From Bin87 sp965220055 (GTDB lineage Bacteria; Chloroflexota; Dehalococcoidia; Lucifugimonadales; UBA3495): a DNA stretch of 64,000 nucleotides. The stretch spans positions 2,852,001 through 2,916,000 of the forward strand of contig CBDCPE010000004.1 of assembly GCA_965220055.1 (NCBI GenBank), written 5' to 3'. A model generated the notes under the pieces. That model was not told where the DNA came from. It ran no database searches and worked only from the letters and a program-made list of their open reading frames with translations. The translations under genes were made by a program, and so were the position numbers. Of this stretch, positions 51,279 to 59,876 are shown in pieces (the stretch's first letter is position 1; every line of letters starts with the position of its first letter).

Positions 51279-52426
51279 CGGTCCACCTCACCGAGCACGA
51301 TGTCCAGCGAACCCAACACCACCACGCTATCGGCGACCCAGGTGTCCGCCAACAACCGGCGCAGTGCAGACAGATTGCAGAAGGACGGGGGCCTCACCTT
51401 CACCCGGTATGGCTTGTCGGTCCCGTCGCTGACCAGGTAGACGCCGATCTCACCCCGAGGGTTCTCAGCGCGAACGTAGGTTTCGCCGGCCGGCGGGCGG
51501 ATCAGGCGCCGGCCGAGCGACGACGCCACCTGCCCATCCGGCAGTTGTTCCATCGCCTGCTCCACGATCCGCAGGGACTGGTACATCTCCTGGACGCGCA
51601 CCCAATGCCGGTCCCAGCAGTCGCCGTCCAGCCCGACCGGTACTTCAAAATCGAAGCGGTCATAGATCGAGTACGGTTGCGCCCGGCGCACATCGTATTC
51701 ATAGCCGCAGGCACGTAGCATCGGGCCGGTCAGGCCCAGCGCTATCGCTTCATCTGCTCCGATTGGGCTCACGTCCTTGAGCCGGGACAGGAAAATTTCG
51801 TTGAAGGTCAATATTCGGTCGCTTTGCTCGACATCCTCACGCAGCAGCGGCATCAGCTCGTCCACCATCTGGCGGAAGTTGTCCGGCACGTCCTCTTTGA
51901 GCCCGCCGATGCGGAAGTAGTTGTGCATCATGCGCGCGCCAGACACGGCTTCGAACAGCGCCTGCACCCTCTCGCGGCCGCGGAAGGAGAACATTACCGG
52001 AGTCATGGCGCCGGCATCCAGGCCCATGGTGCCCACGTAAAGCAGGTGGCTGGCGACGCGATTGAGTTCGCACAGGATCACGCGGATGTATTCCGCCCGC
52101 TCCGGCACTTCCAGCCCCATCAGCTTCTCCACCGCCATGCAATAGGCAAGCTCATTGTTGAAGTTGCCGATGTAGTCCAGGCGATCGAACAGGGTAACGA
52201 CCTGGTGGTACTGCTCGCCCTCGCACAGCTTCTCGGATCCCCGGTGCAGGTAGCCGATGTGCGGCTCGACGTCGACCACCTTCTCGCCGTCCACCCAGAG
52301 CACCATGCGGAACACACCGTGGGTGGACGGATGCTGCGGCCCCATGTTGAGCAGCATCTCCACCGGCTGGGTGCCCTCGCGGACGCCGTCGGACACCTGT
52401 GCAGTGATAGCGGTAGGATCAGTCAT
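51275..52426 (-). CDS. nuoD: NADH-quinone oxidoreductase subunit D
   Basis: 383 residues, the 49-kDa-type subunit lining the quinone site. LLNMGPQHPSTHGVFRMVL and the HRGSEKLCE segment with quinone-contacting residues are present, as is the late ENPRGEIGVYLVSDG block. It is separated from nuoC by two small genes. Confidence 0.96.
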   Translation of the reverse strand: MTDPTAITAQVSDGVREGTQPVEMLLNMGPQHPSTHGVFRMVLWVDGEKVVDVEPHIGYLHRGSEKLCEGEQYHQVVTLFDRLDYIGNFNNELAYCMAVEKLMGLEVPERAEYIRVILCELNRVASHLLYVGTMGLDAGAMTPVMFSFRGRERVQALFEAVSGARMMHNYFRIGGLKEDVPDNFRQMVDELMPLLREDVEQSDRILTFNEIFLSRLKDVSPIGADEAIALGLTGPMLRACGYEYDVRRAQPYSIYDRFDFEVPVGLDGDCWDRHWVRVQEMYQSLRIVEQAMEQLPDGQVASSLGRRLIRPPAGETYVRAENPRGEIGVYLVSDGTDKPYRVKVRPPSFCNLSALRRLLADTWVADSVVVLGSLDIVLGEVDR

Positions 52427-52458
52427 GGTTTACTAGACAATGAGCCTCAATGCGTCGC

Positions 52459-52761
52459 TCAGCCAGGTTCTTCGCGGGTATCGGGAAACGGCGACCCGAT
52501 GAAACGCAGGCTCGGCTGCGGCGGCTCCACCCGACTGCTCATCCAGGCTTCCCCGTTGTCGTAGAAGCCGGCCTCGATCAGCACTTCCTCCAGAACGCCC
52601 ATTTCCTCGCAATCTTCGAGGTAGTCAGAAACCTGCCTCCGGAGGGAAGTACGGGCGTCTTCCTGGGTGTCGCCGAACGCCGTCACTTCCAGTTCAGGGC
52701 AGCGCGCGGACCAACCGGCGCCCATACGCCTGGCTTCTATCTCGTATACGATGCGATCCAT
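52459..52761 (-). CDS. HicB-like/DUF1902-type small protein
   Basis: 100 residues. The N-terminal ~50 residues (YEIEARRMGAGWSARCPELE then VTAFGDTQEDARTSLRRQV) match the HicB antitoxin fold of beta-beta-beta-alpha-beta type. No C-terminal DNA-binding domain is visible and no HicA toxin is adjacent. It is probably a solitary HicB-like protein. It lies between nuoC and nuoD, in the same direction, three bases after the preceding small gene. Confidence 0.6.
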   Translation of the reverse strand: MDRIVYEIEARRMGAGWSARCPELEVTAFGDTQEDARTSLRRQVSDYLEDCEEMGVLEEVLIEAGFYDNGEAWMSSRVEPPQPSLRFIGSPFPDTREEPG

Positions 52762-52764
52762 AAA

Positions 52765-53076
52765 CTACCCGCCGGCCGCGTCCTCGACCCCTTGATCGTT
52801 GGATACAAACCGCAAGACGATTTCGGTGTTTTCGTCTAAGCTATCCAGACCAAGCGCCTGGCCCAATCTCCCGACCGTGTCTTGTCGCTCCAGCCAGCCT
52901 CGCATCGCCTGGACCAACCCATTCTCAGCGGCTTCCGGCGTGCGTCCGTTGATCTGCAGTTCCAGACCATCTACCGTGGCCAAAAACTGGTTGCCGCTGG
53001 GTACGACCCGAGCTATCAACTCCACCGGAGTCGCGTCGTCCAGCGCGTTGGGGTCCATTTCCTGAGCGGCGGTCAT
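52765..53076 (-). CDS. Small hypothetical protein between nuoC and nuoD
   Basis: 103 residues, acidic. The segment ELIARVVPSGNQFLATVDGL then EAAENGLVQAMRGWLER weakly resembles a HicB-like strand-helix unit. No family is recognised with confidence. Its ATG overlaps the nuoC stop by one base (TAATG), so it is translated with the operon. Confidence 0.55.
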   Translation of the reverse strand: MTAAQEMDPNALDDATPVELIARVVPSGNQFLATVDGLELQINGRTPEAAENGLVQAMRGWLERQDTVGRLGQALGLDSLDENTEIVLRFVSNDQGVEDAAGG

Positions 53077-53615
53077 TAGAACTCCCGGTACTCGTGAAAT
53101 TCGTAGGCTTTCCGGCCCGGGTAACCATCAAACTCGGGATACAGCAGCAGGGGCGACAGGTCGGGATGACCATCGAACGATACACCGAACAGGTCGTGCG
53201 CTTCGCGTTCGTACCAGTCTGCAGCCGGCCAGACGGCGCACACGGAGGGCAAGGTTGGGCGGTCGTAGGGCACTTCGGTCTTTACGACCAACGATTGTTC
53301 TCGCGCCAAAGACTGTAGGAAGTAAACCAGTTCAAAACGCTCCTCGTAGTCGACGCACGCCAAGCAGAGCAGCATGCGGCAGTCCAACGAGTCGTCGTCC
53401 CGGCAGGCCACGCATGCTGACACGATATCGGCGGCGGGCACAGTCACCTGTGGCAGATCACCCAACGCGCCGGGCACCGGAGAGTAGTCCGCCAACAGTG
53501 TGGCCGCGCGATCCAGAATCTCGCGCCGCTCCAGCGACAGTAGCTCGATGGGGTCTGGCGGCGGCTCCGCGTCCACCTCAGGGGCGTTACGCCGAGGCCG
53601 CGGCACTGCCGTCAC
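53076..53615 (-). CDS. nuoC: NADH-quinone oxidoreductase subunit C
   Basis: 179 residues, the 30-kDa-type subunit. The diagnostic signature is YEREAHDLFGVSFDGHPDLS near the C-terminus. The N-terminal part contains several extra cysteines (SACVACRDDDSLDCRMLLCL). It starts with GTG at 53615, overlapping the nuoB 3' end by 29 bases; an internal GTG three codons later is possible. Confidence 0.92.
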   Translation of the reverse strand: MTAVPRPRRNAPEVDAEPPPDPIELLSLERREILDRAATLLADYSPVPGALGDLPQVTVPAADIVSACVACRDDDSLDCRMLLCLACVDYEERFELVYFLQSLAREQSLVVKTEVPYDRPTLPSVCAVWPAADWYEREAHDLFGVSFDGHPDLSPLLLYPEFDGYPGRKAYEFHEYREF

Positions 53616-54141
53616 CCGCGTCGGACATGATTTTTTCCTGGAGCTTCAGTATGCCGTATAGCAGCGCTTCGGGGCGCGGAGGGCATCCCGGCACGTACAC
53701 GTCCACCGGAATTATGTGGTCGACGCCCATCACCACGGAGTACGAGCGGTAGTAGGGTCCGCCGTTGGTGGCGCAGCTTCCCATAGCGATGACCCACTTC
53801 GGTTCCGGCATCTGTTCGTAGAGCAGCCGGATGGGTTCGGCCATCTTTTTGACCACCGTACCGGCAACGATCATGACGTCCGACTGGCGGGGTGACGGCC
53901 AGGTCACTACGCCGAAGCGGTCGAAATCGTGGTGCGCCATGTACGTCGAGATCATCTCGATGGCGCAGCAGGCCAACCCGAAGCTAAGGGTCCACAGCGA
54001 TGACTTTCGCGCCATGGCAAACAATTGGTCGGTTGTCGCTGTGATAACGCCCGGCACCCGTCCGTCGGTGGCCTGGTTGAACAGGCTGGGGCCGGGCGTG
54101 TTCCCCGTACCCATGATGATCTCGGTGGCACGTGGCGGCAT
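53587..54141 (-). CDS. nuoB: NADH-quinone oxidoreductase subunit B
   Basis: 184 residues. The cysteines binding cluster N2, the terminal iron-sulfur centre, are visible: the adjacent pair in LACCAIEM, one in MGSCATNGG and one in VPGCPPRPEA. The ATG at 54141 is the first plausible start after the nuoA stop; there is no strong ribosome-binding site, and an ATG nine codons downstream is an alternative. The longer frame upstream overlaps nuoA and is not conserved. Confidence 0.92.
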   Translation of the reverse strand: MPPRATEIIMGTGNTPGPSLFNQATDGRVPGVITATTDQLFAMARKSSLWTLSFGLACCAIEMISTYMAHHDFDRFGVVTWPSPRQSDVMIVAGTVVKKMAEPIRLLYEQMPEPKWVIAMGSCATNGGPYYRSYSVVMGVDHIIPVDVYVPGCPPRPEALLYGILKLQEKIMSDAGDGSAAASA

Positions 54142-54197
54142 TGCCAGCGGAGACGACGTTTGATTTTCGGGCGATTCGCCGGACCCTGCAGCCGGGC

Positions 54198-54614
54198 TTA
54201 CTTCTGCCAATCCAGGACCCCCTTGCGCCACCCGTAGATAACCGCGAAGAACAGCATGGCCAAGAACAGCATCATCGCGTAGAACGGGATCTCGTTCCCG
54301 TTCACCGCCTTTTCCTGCAGAAATACCACTGCCCAAGGGAACAGGAAAACCGCTTCCACGTCGAATATCAGGAACAGGATCGCGAAGATGTAAAAGCGGA
54401 TATTGATATTCGACCAGGCGAAGGGCGTTGGCGGTATCCCGCATTCGTAGGTCGTGAGCTTGACGGCAGAACGACGTCGGGCAGACAGCAACTGCGACCC
54501 GGCGAACATTGCCCCGATCGCCGCGACGGCGATGACGATGGCGATCACCACCGCCAACCAGTTTCCAGCATAGTCAGCCGGGTTGAAAGTTTGGAGTAGC
54601 AGTGGGCTAAACAT
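54198..54614 (-). CDS. nuoA: NADH-quinone oxidoreductase subunit A
   Basis: 138 residues with three membrane helices. The conserved loop KLTTYECGIPP and the helix FLIFDVEAVFLFPWAV are diagnostic. Two starts are possible, TTG at 54641 and ATG at 54614; the ATG is preferred because the TTG would leave almost no 5' leader after the promoter. First gene of the nuo operon. Confidence 0.92.
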   Translation of the reverse strand: MFSPLLLQTFNPADYAGNWLAVVIAIVIAVAAIGAMFAGSQLLSARRRSAVKLTTYECGIPPTPFAWSNINIRFYIFAILFLIFDVEAVFLFPWAVVFLQEKAVNGNEIPFYAMMLFLAMLFFAVIYGWRKGVLDWQK

Positions 54615-54656
54615 GGTCTGGTTGAAATCTAACGGGTCCAAGCCGGGGGCCGATTC

Positions 54657-54685
54657 ATCGTAGCAACGGCCCCACTAAGTGTCAA
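54657..54685 (-). promoter_or_regulatory. Promoter of the nuo operon
   Basis: On the minus strand a perfect TTGACA (54680-54685), a 17-base spacer and TACGAT (54657-54662). The -35 overlaps the last codons of the upstream fusion gene. Confidence 0.75.
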
Positions 54686-55833
54686 TTGAGGTCCGATCTC
54701 GCGCGTATCGCCGTCGAAGACACATCGTGCCGGAAGTCGGCCTCGGATATTTCCGCAAACATAGGCCGGAACCCATGCGGTATATTTACGTCCGAAAGCG
54801 ACCGGAACGCGCCGCGGTCATCGGTGCGGCCACCCACCGCGAAGCGGCTTCCTCGGGCCCACATTTCGGCCAGAGCCTTCAACATCGCCGCTTCGGAATC
54901 TCCGTAGTATCGGGCTTGGATCAACCGCGTAACGGTATCCCAACCGATTGCGAAACCGCACGCGGGGAACAGCTCCGACTTTTTGATGAAGGTCTCCGCT
55001 CTGGTGAGCACCACCGTGCCAATCCCTCGGAACTGGTCCAGTCGACGGTGTACCTCTCCGACAGCCAAGGGTGGCTTGTCCACGTTCGACACCGACAGCT
55101 CGTAGGCAACTGGCGCTCCCAGCATACCGGCTGCGACTTCGGCCAGTTCCGTATGCCCCGGGTGCAGGGGGTTAAACGAGCCGGGCAACAGGGCCCGCGG
55201 CGCGTCTCCGTCCACAACCATTCGACCGTCCGGATGAACCGTGATCCAACTGGCGTCTCCATCCAGCAAGCGTTGCACCGGCTCGGCGTGGCGGACAGTT
55301 TCGGTCACAATTCGTTCCGAAGACGCCAGTCCCAGATCGAGTTCCGCCGACACCCCGCAGGAACGGGCGAGGGCGGCGACAACCAACCGACTGACCACAT
55401 CCTCTTCGCCGGCACGTTCCCGCAAACCTTTTTCAAGGACGATTGAGTCGGTGGTGGCCGCATAGTCGTCCCAAGCGGCTATGAACGCGCGGTGGTCGCC
55501 ACGTTTGGTCCGGTCAGTGGCAATCGTCGCAGTACACGCCAGCCCGACGATGGGCGCGTCCTGCTCCCGCAACGACAACCCCCGATGCCATGCCGCCCTG
55601 GCCATGCGTCGCGCCGTATCAGCGGAGACGGTTTGCTCGGGGGCATACCCGCCAAGAAAATCGGTCATCGCCAAGTATCCGTACGGCACCCGGGTCTCCA
55701 GAACGGTGCGCGAAGCCCCCCCAACTCCGAGGAGCCAGGCCAGCGCATAGTTGCCGGCGCCCGCAACCGCCAGCACCGATTGCTGCGGCGTGTCGTGGAT
55801 TTTCGCGACTACCTGGGCGATTTCCTGGTCCAT
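54682..55833 (-). CDS. CinA-like/nucleotidyltransferase fusion protein
   Basis: 383 residues. The N-terminal ~160 residues resemble the CinA C-terminal (PncC, NMN deamidase) fold: GGASRTVLETRVPYGYLAMT, then a VGLACTATIATDRTKRGDHR segment. The usual ESCTGG with the catalytic serine is replaced by a GAGNY-type sequence. The C-terminal part is a cytidylyltransferase-like nucleotidyltransferase with LPGSFNPLHPGH at 216-227 and SSTAIR near 373, as in NMN/NaMN adenylyltransferases. A role in NAD metabolism is likely but unproven. ATG 55833 is chosen because the family starts with a Q-I-A-x-I-H-x-T-P helix; a longer start at 55896 is possible. Confidence 0.75.
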   Translation of the reverse strand: MDQEIAQVVAKIHDTPQQSVLAVAGAGNYALAWLLGVGGASRTVLETRVPYGYLAMTDFLGGYAPEQTVSADTARRMARAAWHRGLSLREQDAPIVGLACTATIATDRTKRGDHRAFIAAWDDYAATTDSIVLEKGLRERAGEEDVVSRLVVAALARSCGVSAELDLGLASSERIVTETVRHAEPVQRLLDGDASWITVHPDGRMVVDGDAPRALLPGSFNPLHPGHTELAEVAAGMLGAPVAYELSVSNVDKPPLAVGEVHRRLDQFRGIGTVVLTRAETFIKKSELFPACGFAIGWDTVTRLIQARYYGDSEAAMLKALAEMWARGSRFAVGGRTDDRGAFRSLSDVNIPHGFRPMFAEISEADFRHDVSSTAIRARSDLN

Positions 55834-55905
55834 ACCAGCCTCGGACGATCCGCTGAGTCTGTTGCCAGCCACGTTTCCCGGGGGCATCCGAGGCATTGTA
55901 CCATC

Positions 55906-56520
55906 CTAGTGGGGGCTGATATTGAAACGGTCTGCCCACGCCACCGGGTCAATCCCACCCATAGTGGCCAGGGAAACGTCGATCTCCGCGGCGATCTTGC
56001 GATCCCATTCGTCGGCCCATTTTTGGGGAAGGCGCGGTCGGGCTTCCCGCCAAGTCATCCGATGACCGCCGTTGGTCCGACCGGTTACGGCTTCCACCAG
56101 GAACGCCGTCATGTCGCCGCCGTCCATGGCATTGACCACGCGGCAATCGAGAAAACCATAGCACCCCTCGAGCAGAGGGCTGCCAGTTGCCCCGGAGGCA
56201 TAACCCACGCCCTCAAGCTTGTCTCGGTCCCGGCCCGAGTGCATTCCCAACTGCCAAATGAGCGGCAGTTGGTCGCTTTCCAAAAAGTTGATCGCCATGA
56301 CGCCGCTGGAGACAATCAGCTCGTGGGTGTAGTTGGTGTGATAGATCTGAACGATCAGCCTAGGCCGCTTGGGAACTATCGAAGCAGCGGTGATCGCCAC
56401 TGCGATCTGAGCGTTAATGATGTCTCCGGCGCGTGTCGAGATTGCGGCAAGCGGAGCGCTGAGCCCGCCCAACAACGGGCCCACGTCGGCGGGGTCGACG
56501 TCCGGAGCAGAGTATGCCAT
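55906..56520 (-). CDS. Flavin reductase family protein
   Basis: 204 residues of the flavin reductase-like FMN-binding split barrel. It has the SAPLAAISTRAGDIINAQIA strand pair, PRLIVQIYHTNYTHELI and GVMAINFLES, and a C-terminal helix. Members supply reduced flavin to monooxygenases or act on small substrates with NAD(P)H. The ATG at 56520 lies 26 bases after the TolB-like gene stop; the upstream frame extension would run into that gene. Confidence 0.8.
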   Translation of the reverse strand: MAYSAPDVDPADVGPLLGGLSAPLAAISTRAGDIINAQIAVAITAASIVPKRPRLIVQIYHTNYTHELIVSSGVMAINFLESDQLPLIWQLGMHSGRDRDKLEGVGYASGATGSPLLEGCYGFLDCRVVNAMDGGDMTAFLVEAVTGRTNGGHRMTWREARPRLPQKWADEWDRKIAAEIDVSLATMGGIDPVAWADRFNISPH

Positions 56521-56546
56521 GGCATCTGGACCGTCACTCACCCTGC

Positions 56547-57578
56547 TTACCAGTCGGGGTGGGTGTCCATCCCGTCGTTGACGGTTAGCCGCATCTGGCC
56601 CGTCCCGTCCGCGTTCATATACAGGATCTCGGCGTTGCCGTAAGCATAGGAAACGAACGCGATCCGGTCGTCGCCTGCCGACCACACCGGCATCAGATCG
56701 TCCGCCGTGTTCTGCGTCAACTGTCTCCGTTCGGAGCCGTCCACCAAGACAGAGAAAATCTCGGACTGGTCGTCGAACTGCACGACGAACGCCAGCCGCC
56801 TACCGTCATCCGACCAAGCTGGCGAGAACTCGTCATGCTCCTGCTCGGATACAGCCACCTCGTCCGTATTATCGGCCCAGTTGTCCGAGTTGGTCGGACG
56901 GAGAACGTAAACGTCACGGATACCATCTGCGCTGCGCAGGAAAGCTATGCGGTCGCCTTTGGGTGACCAGACAGGGTCGGAGTCGGGCCCCGCAGTCAAC
57001 TCAATTCGGTTGACCCCATTGGGGTTACGCAGGAAAAGCCCGTCCGTTCCGTGCTCCGTGAAGACCAGCCACTCCCCATCTGGAGACCAGTCCCCGATGA
57101 GCTCCCGTTCGGGACTGAAGGTCAGCCGCGTTTTCTGCCCGCCTTCCAGCGTTACCATATATATGTCGGGCTCACCGTCTGCATCCGACACGTACGCAAT
57201 ACGGTCTGATTCAGGGGCCCAGATCGGGGTCTGCTCGGCGTCTACAGTCGACACCAGTGACATGACCCCTTCGCTGGCGACGTCGTAAAGCATTAGTTCA
57301 GTCTTATTGCCAACCGATATCCAGGCTATCTTGGACTGGTCCGGCGACCACCGCGGGGTCTTTGCATCAGCGCTCAGGGAGGATATACGTGACGCTTTGT
57401 CCTCTCCGGGTTGCTTGACCCATGCATGGGCGCCATCTTCGTCAGACACTATGTAAGCGATGGCTGGGAGATCCCCGCCAACCAAATTCCCGGCAAAGCA
57501 ACCGCCCAACGACAAAGCGAAGCCTAAACACAGGAGCAGGCGCAAAAAACGAGCCCCGCCCAAGATTAATCTCATCAA
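56547..57578 (-). CDS. TolB-like beta-propeller lipoprotein
   Basis: 343 residues. A hydrophobic signal with lipobox LSLGGC (cysteine at about 27) predicts export and lipidation. Five to six PD40/WD40-like repeats follow, each with a W-S/A-P-D/E-x-x-x-I-A-x-x-S pattern, for example PRWSPDQSKIAWIS, PIWAPESDRIAYVSDADGEP and PVWSPKGDRIAFLRSADG. It resembles TolB C-terminal propellers without the TolB N-domain. It probably binds a protein or polysaccharide at the outer face of the membrane. It has its own promoter. Confidence 0.85.
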   Translation of the reverse strand: MMRLILGGARFLRLLLCLGFALSLGGCFAGNLVGGDLPAIAYIVSDEDGAHAWVKQPGEDKASRISSLSADAKTPRWSPDQSKIAWISVGNKTELMLYDVASEGVMSLVSTVDAEQTPIWAPESDRIAYVSDADGEPDIYMVTLEGGQKTRLTFSPERELIGDWSPDGEWLVFTEHGTDGLFLRNPNGVNRIELTAGPDSDPVWSPKGDRIAFLRSADGIRDVYVLRPTNSDNWADNTDEVAVSEQEHDEFSPAWSDDGRRLAFVVQFDDQSEIFSVLVDGSERRQLTQNTADDLMPVWSAGDDRIAFVSYAYGNAEILYMNADGTGQMRLTVNDGMDTHPDW

Positions 57579-57613
57579 TATGCATTCCGATAAGAGGTTG
57601 TTTGGACGGGCTG

Positions 57614-57641
57614 ATTATATCGTAACCGACTACTCCCCCAA
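57614..57641 (-). promoter_or_regulatory. Promoter of the TolB-like gene
   Basis: On the minus strand TTGGGG (57636-57641), a 16-base spacer and TATAAT (57614-57619). Confidence 0.6.
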
Positions 57642-57786
57642 TCCGCGTCCAGTGACCAGTTACGCGGTTTATGTTTCTTGACATCGGCGAGGGCCCAAAT
57701 TAGCATCGCTTCACCGTAGCAACATCCCCGCGCCGTTGATGGGTTACCCGGTCGGCTGCGCGTTCGGCACGAATGAGAGGTCGATC

Positions 57787-59040
57787 ATGCTGGCAATAGT
57801 TGGAGGAAATCTCATCGACGGCTCGGGCAGACCTGTGGTGGAAAACGCCACGGTGCTGATCGACGGCGATCGTATCCTGGGGGTCGGCCCCCAGGCCGCA
57901 GTACCCATCCCCGAAGGCGCCGAAGTGTTCGACGCCAGCGGTCACACCGTAATGCCCGGCCTCATCGACGTACACGACCACCTGGCCTCGGGCGGATACG
58001 GCCTCACTGGCCGCTGGGGCATGGACGAACCGTTGTCCCTGTTGAACATCAAGACCGCCCAGGTCATCGAAGACACGCTGGCCGCCGGCTACACCACGGT
58101 GCGCGATGCTGGTGGTCTCGACGCCGGCTTCAAGATGGCGGTGGATCAGGGCCTGATCAAGGGCCCGCGCCTGATCATCTCGGTCAACATCATGTCTCCC
58201 ACCGGCGGGATCGAAGACAAGGTAAGCGGAAGCGGCCACCGAAAGGTCATCCTGGGCCACGACCCCCTTTCGCCCGACGGCGTGGCCGACGGAGTAGACA
58301 GCGTGCGGGCCAAGGTACGGGAGTTGGTCCGCTGCGGCGCGGACCAGATCAAGTTCGCGACCACGGGCGGAGCCTCCGGTCGCCCCGGCAACGGCCCACT
58401 GGACCAGGCGTACGCACTGGATGAGGCAAAGGCGCTGGTTGACGAGGCCGCAGCCCTGGGACGCAGCACCCTCTGCCACGCGGTGGGGGGCACCGGCCTA
58501 CCCGTTGCTATCAAGGCCGGAGCCGGTTCCATCGAGCACGGGTGCTACCTGGCCACCGACCCCGACATGCTCAAGATGATGGCCGACCAGGGGACCTTCT
58601 TCACTCCGACGTTTGAGGTGTACGACTTGCATAGCACGGTCAGCGCTCCCCACATCAAGGTGCGGGCGCAAGCGCTGATGGACATTCACATCGAGAGCAT
58701 CGAACTTGCAATCAAGGAAGGTGTGCGCATCGTAGCCGGCACCGATGCTGGCGGTTTCGTCCACGGCGACAATGCCCGCGAACTGGAGTTGATGGTCGAA
58801 AAGGGCATGAGCAACATGCTGGCCATCCAGGCCGCCACCGGCTACGCCGCCGAGTGCTGCGGCATCGGCAAGGAGGTCGGTACCATCGAAGCCGGCAAGC
58901 AGGCCGACGTGCTGGTGGTACACGGAGACCCTTTGCAGAACATCTCGGTGCTCCGTGACCGCGAGCGTTTGCTCCTGATCATGAAGGGCGGCGAGGCCTA
59001 CAGCAATCGCCTGACGGCACGGCAGTTGCAACCCGTCTAG
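57787..59040 (+). CDS. Amidohydrolase family protein (imidazolonepropionase/prolidase-like)
   Basis: 417 residues. The N-terminal metal motif is HDH in GLIDVHDHLAS near residue 60. The barrel has histidines in STLCHAVGG and SIEHGCYL, and the catalytic aspartate in IVAGTDAGGF. The terminal KQADVLVVHGDPLQNISVL block closes the beta-sandwich. The GAGAGG six bases before ATG 57787 supports this start. Members hydrolyse cyclic amides or dipeptides; no substrate is indicated. Divergent from the TolB-like gene. Confidence 0.87.
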   Translation: MLAIVGGNLIDGSGRPVVENATVLIDGDRILGVGPQAAVPIPEGAEVFDASGHTVMPGLIDVHDHLASGGYGLTGRWGMDEPLSLLNIKTAQVIEDTLAAGYTTVRDAGGLDAGFKMAVDQGLIKGPRLIISVNIMSPTGGIEDKVSGSGHRKVILGHDPLSPDGVADGVDSVRAKVRELVRCGADQIKFATTGGASGRPGNGPLDQAYALDEAKALVDEAAALGRSTLCHAVGGTGLPVAIKAGAGSIEHGCYLATDPDMLKMMADQGTFFTPTFEVYDLHSTVSAPHIKVRAQALMDIHIESIELAIKEGVRIVAGTDAGGFVHGDNARELELMVEKGMSNMLAIQAATGYAAECCGIGKEVGTIEAGKQADVLVVHGDPLQNISVLRDRERLLLIMKGGEAYSNRLTARQLQPV

Positions 59041-59119
59041 GCAGGTTACAAGCTAGAACAACGCCCACTGACGATACGGGCCGCTGCGCCAAGCGGCCCA
59101 CCGTCTGACCGCCATACCG

Positions 59120-59875
59120 ATGCGCTTCACTGTCCTGACGCTGTTCCCGGACGCGTTCCAATTTATAGAAGAATACAGCGTGCTGGGAAGAGCCGTCCGG
59201 AACGGTTTAGTCTCGCTTGAAACGGTTGACATCCGGGATTTTACGACTGACCGGCACAGCACCGCCGACGACTACCAGTTTGGGGGCGGTCCGGGCATGG
59301 TCATGAAACCCGAGCCCGTGTTCGGTGCGGTGGAAGCCGCCTTAGCCAAAGTCCCGGTCGACGAACGGTCGGCAACACCCGTCGCGCTCACTTCTCCCCA
59401 AGGAGACACGCTGAGCCAGACGCTAGTGGACGAGTTTGCCGCCGCGCCGGCCATGATCATAATTTGCGGGCACTACGCCGGCGTCGACGAGCGCATCCGG
59501 CAGGGCCTGGTGACCCACGAAGTCTCCATCGGTGACTATGTGCTCACGGGCGGAGAGATCGCGGCCATGGTCATCATTGACGCCGTCTCCCGTTTTGTGC
59601 CGGATGTCATCGGTTCGGCGGAGAACGTGGAGCACGACAGCATCACCTCGGGATTGTTGCAGCATCCGCTGTACACCCGTCCCGCCGAATTCCGAGGCAT
59701 GGCCGTGCCGGAGTTCCTGAGATCCGGCAACCATGCGGAGATCGAGCGTTGGCGGCGGCAGCAATCGCTGGAAAGGACATTGCGTCTGCGCCCTGATTTG
59801 CTCGATACCGCACCGCTGACCAATTCGGACCGTGTCTTCCTGGCGGGCCTGGGCTGGAGCGGCACCGGAAACTGA
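59120..59875 (+). CDS. trmD: tRNA (guanine(37)-N1)-methyltransferase
   Basis: 251 residues, SPOUT fold with a deep trefoil knot. RFTVLTLFPDAF opens the protein. The knot and SAM-binding motifs are YQFGGGPGMVMKPEPVF, IICGHYAGVDERI and GDYVLTGGE. It methylates G37 of tRNAs with a 3'-adjacent G, preventing frameshifting. The usual neighbours rpsP, rimM and rplS are absent. It is followed one base later by a thioesterase gene. Confidence 0.96.
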   Translation: MRFTVLTLFPDAFQFIEEYSVLGRAVRNGLVSLETVDIRDFTTDRHSTADDYQFGGGPGMVMKPEPVFGAVEAALAKVPVDERSATPVALTSPQGDTLSQTLVDEFAAAPAMIIICGHYAGVDERIRQGLVTHEVSIGDYVLTGGEIAAMVIIDAVSRFVPDVIGSAENVEHDSITSGLLQHPLYTRPAEFRGMAVPEFLRSGNHAEIERWRRQQSLERTLRLRPDLLDTAPLTNSDRVFLAGLGWSGTGN

Positions 59876-59876
59876 T

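Noticed and set aside
52459..53076. A HicA/HicB toxin-antitoxin pair inside the nuo operon
   Set aside because: Neither small protein has the HicA dsRBD-like G-S-H-x-x-x motif; at most both are HicB-like.
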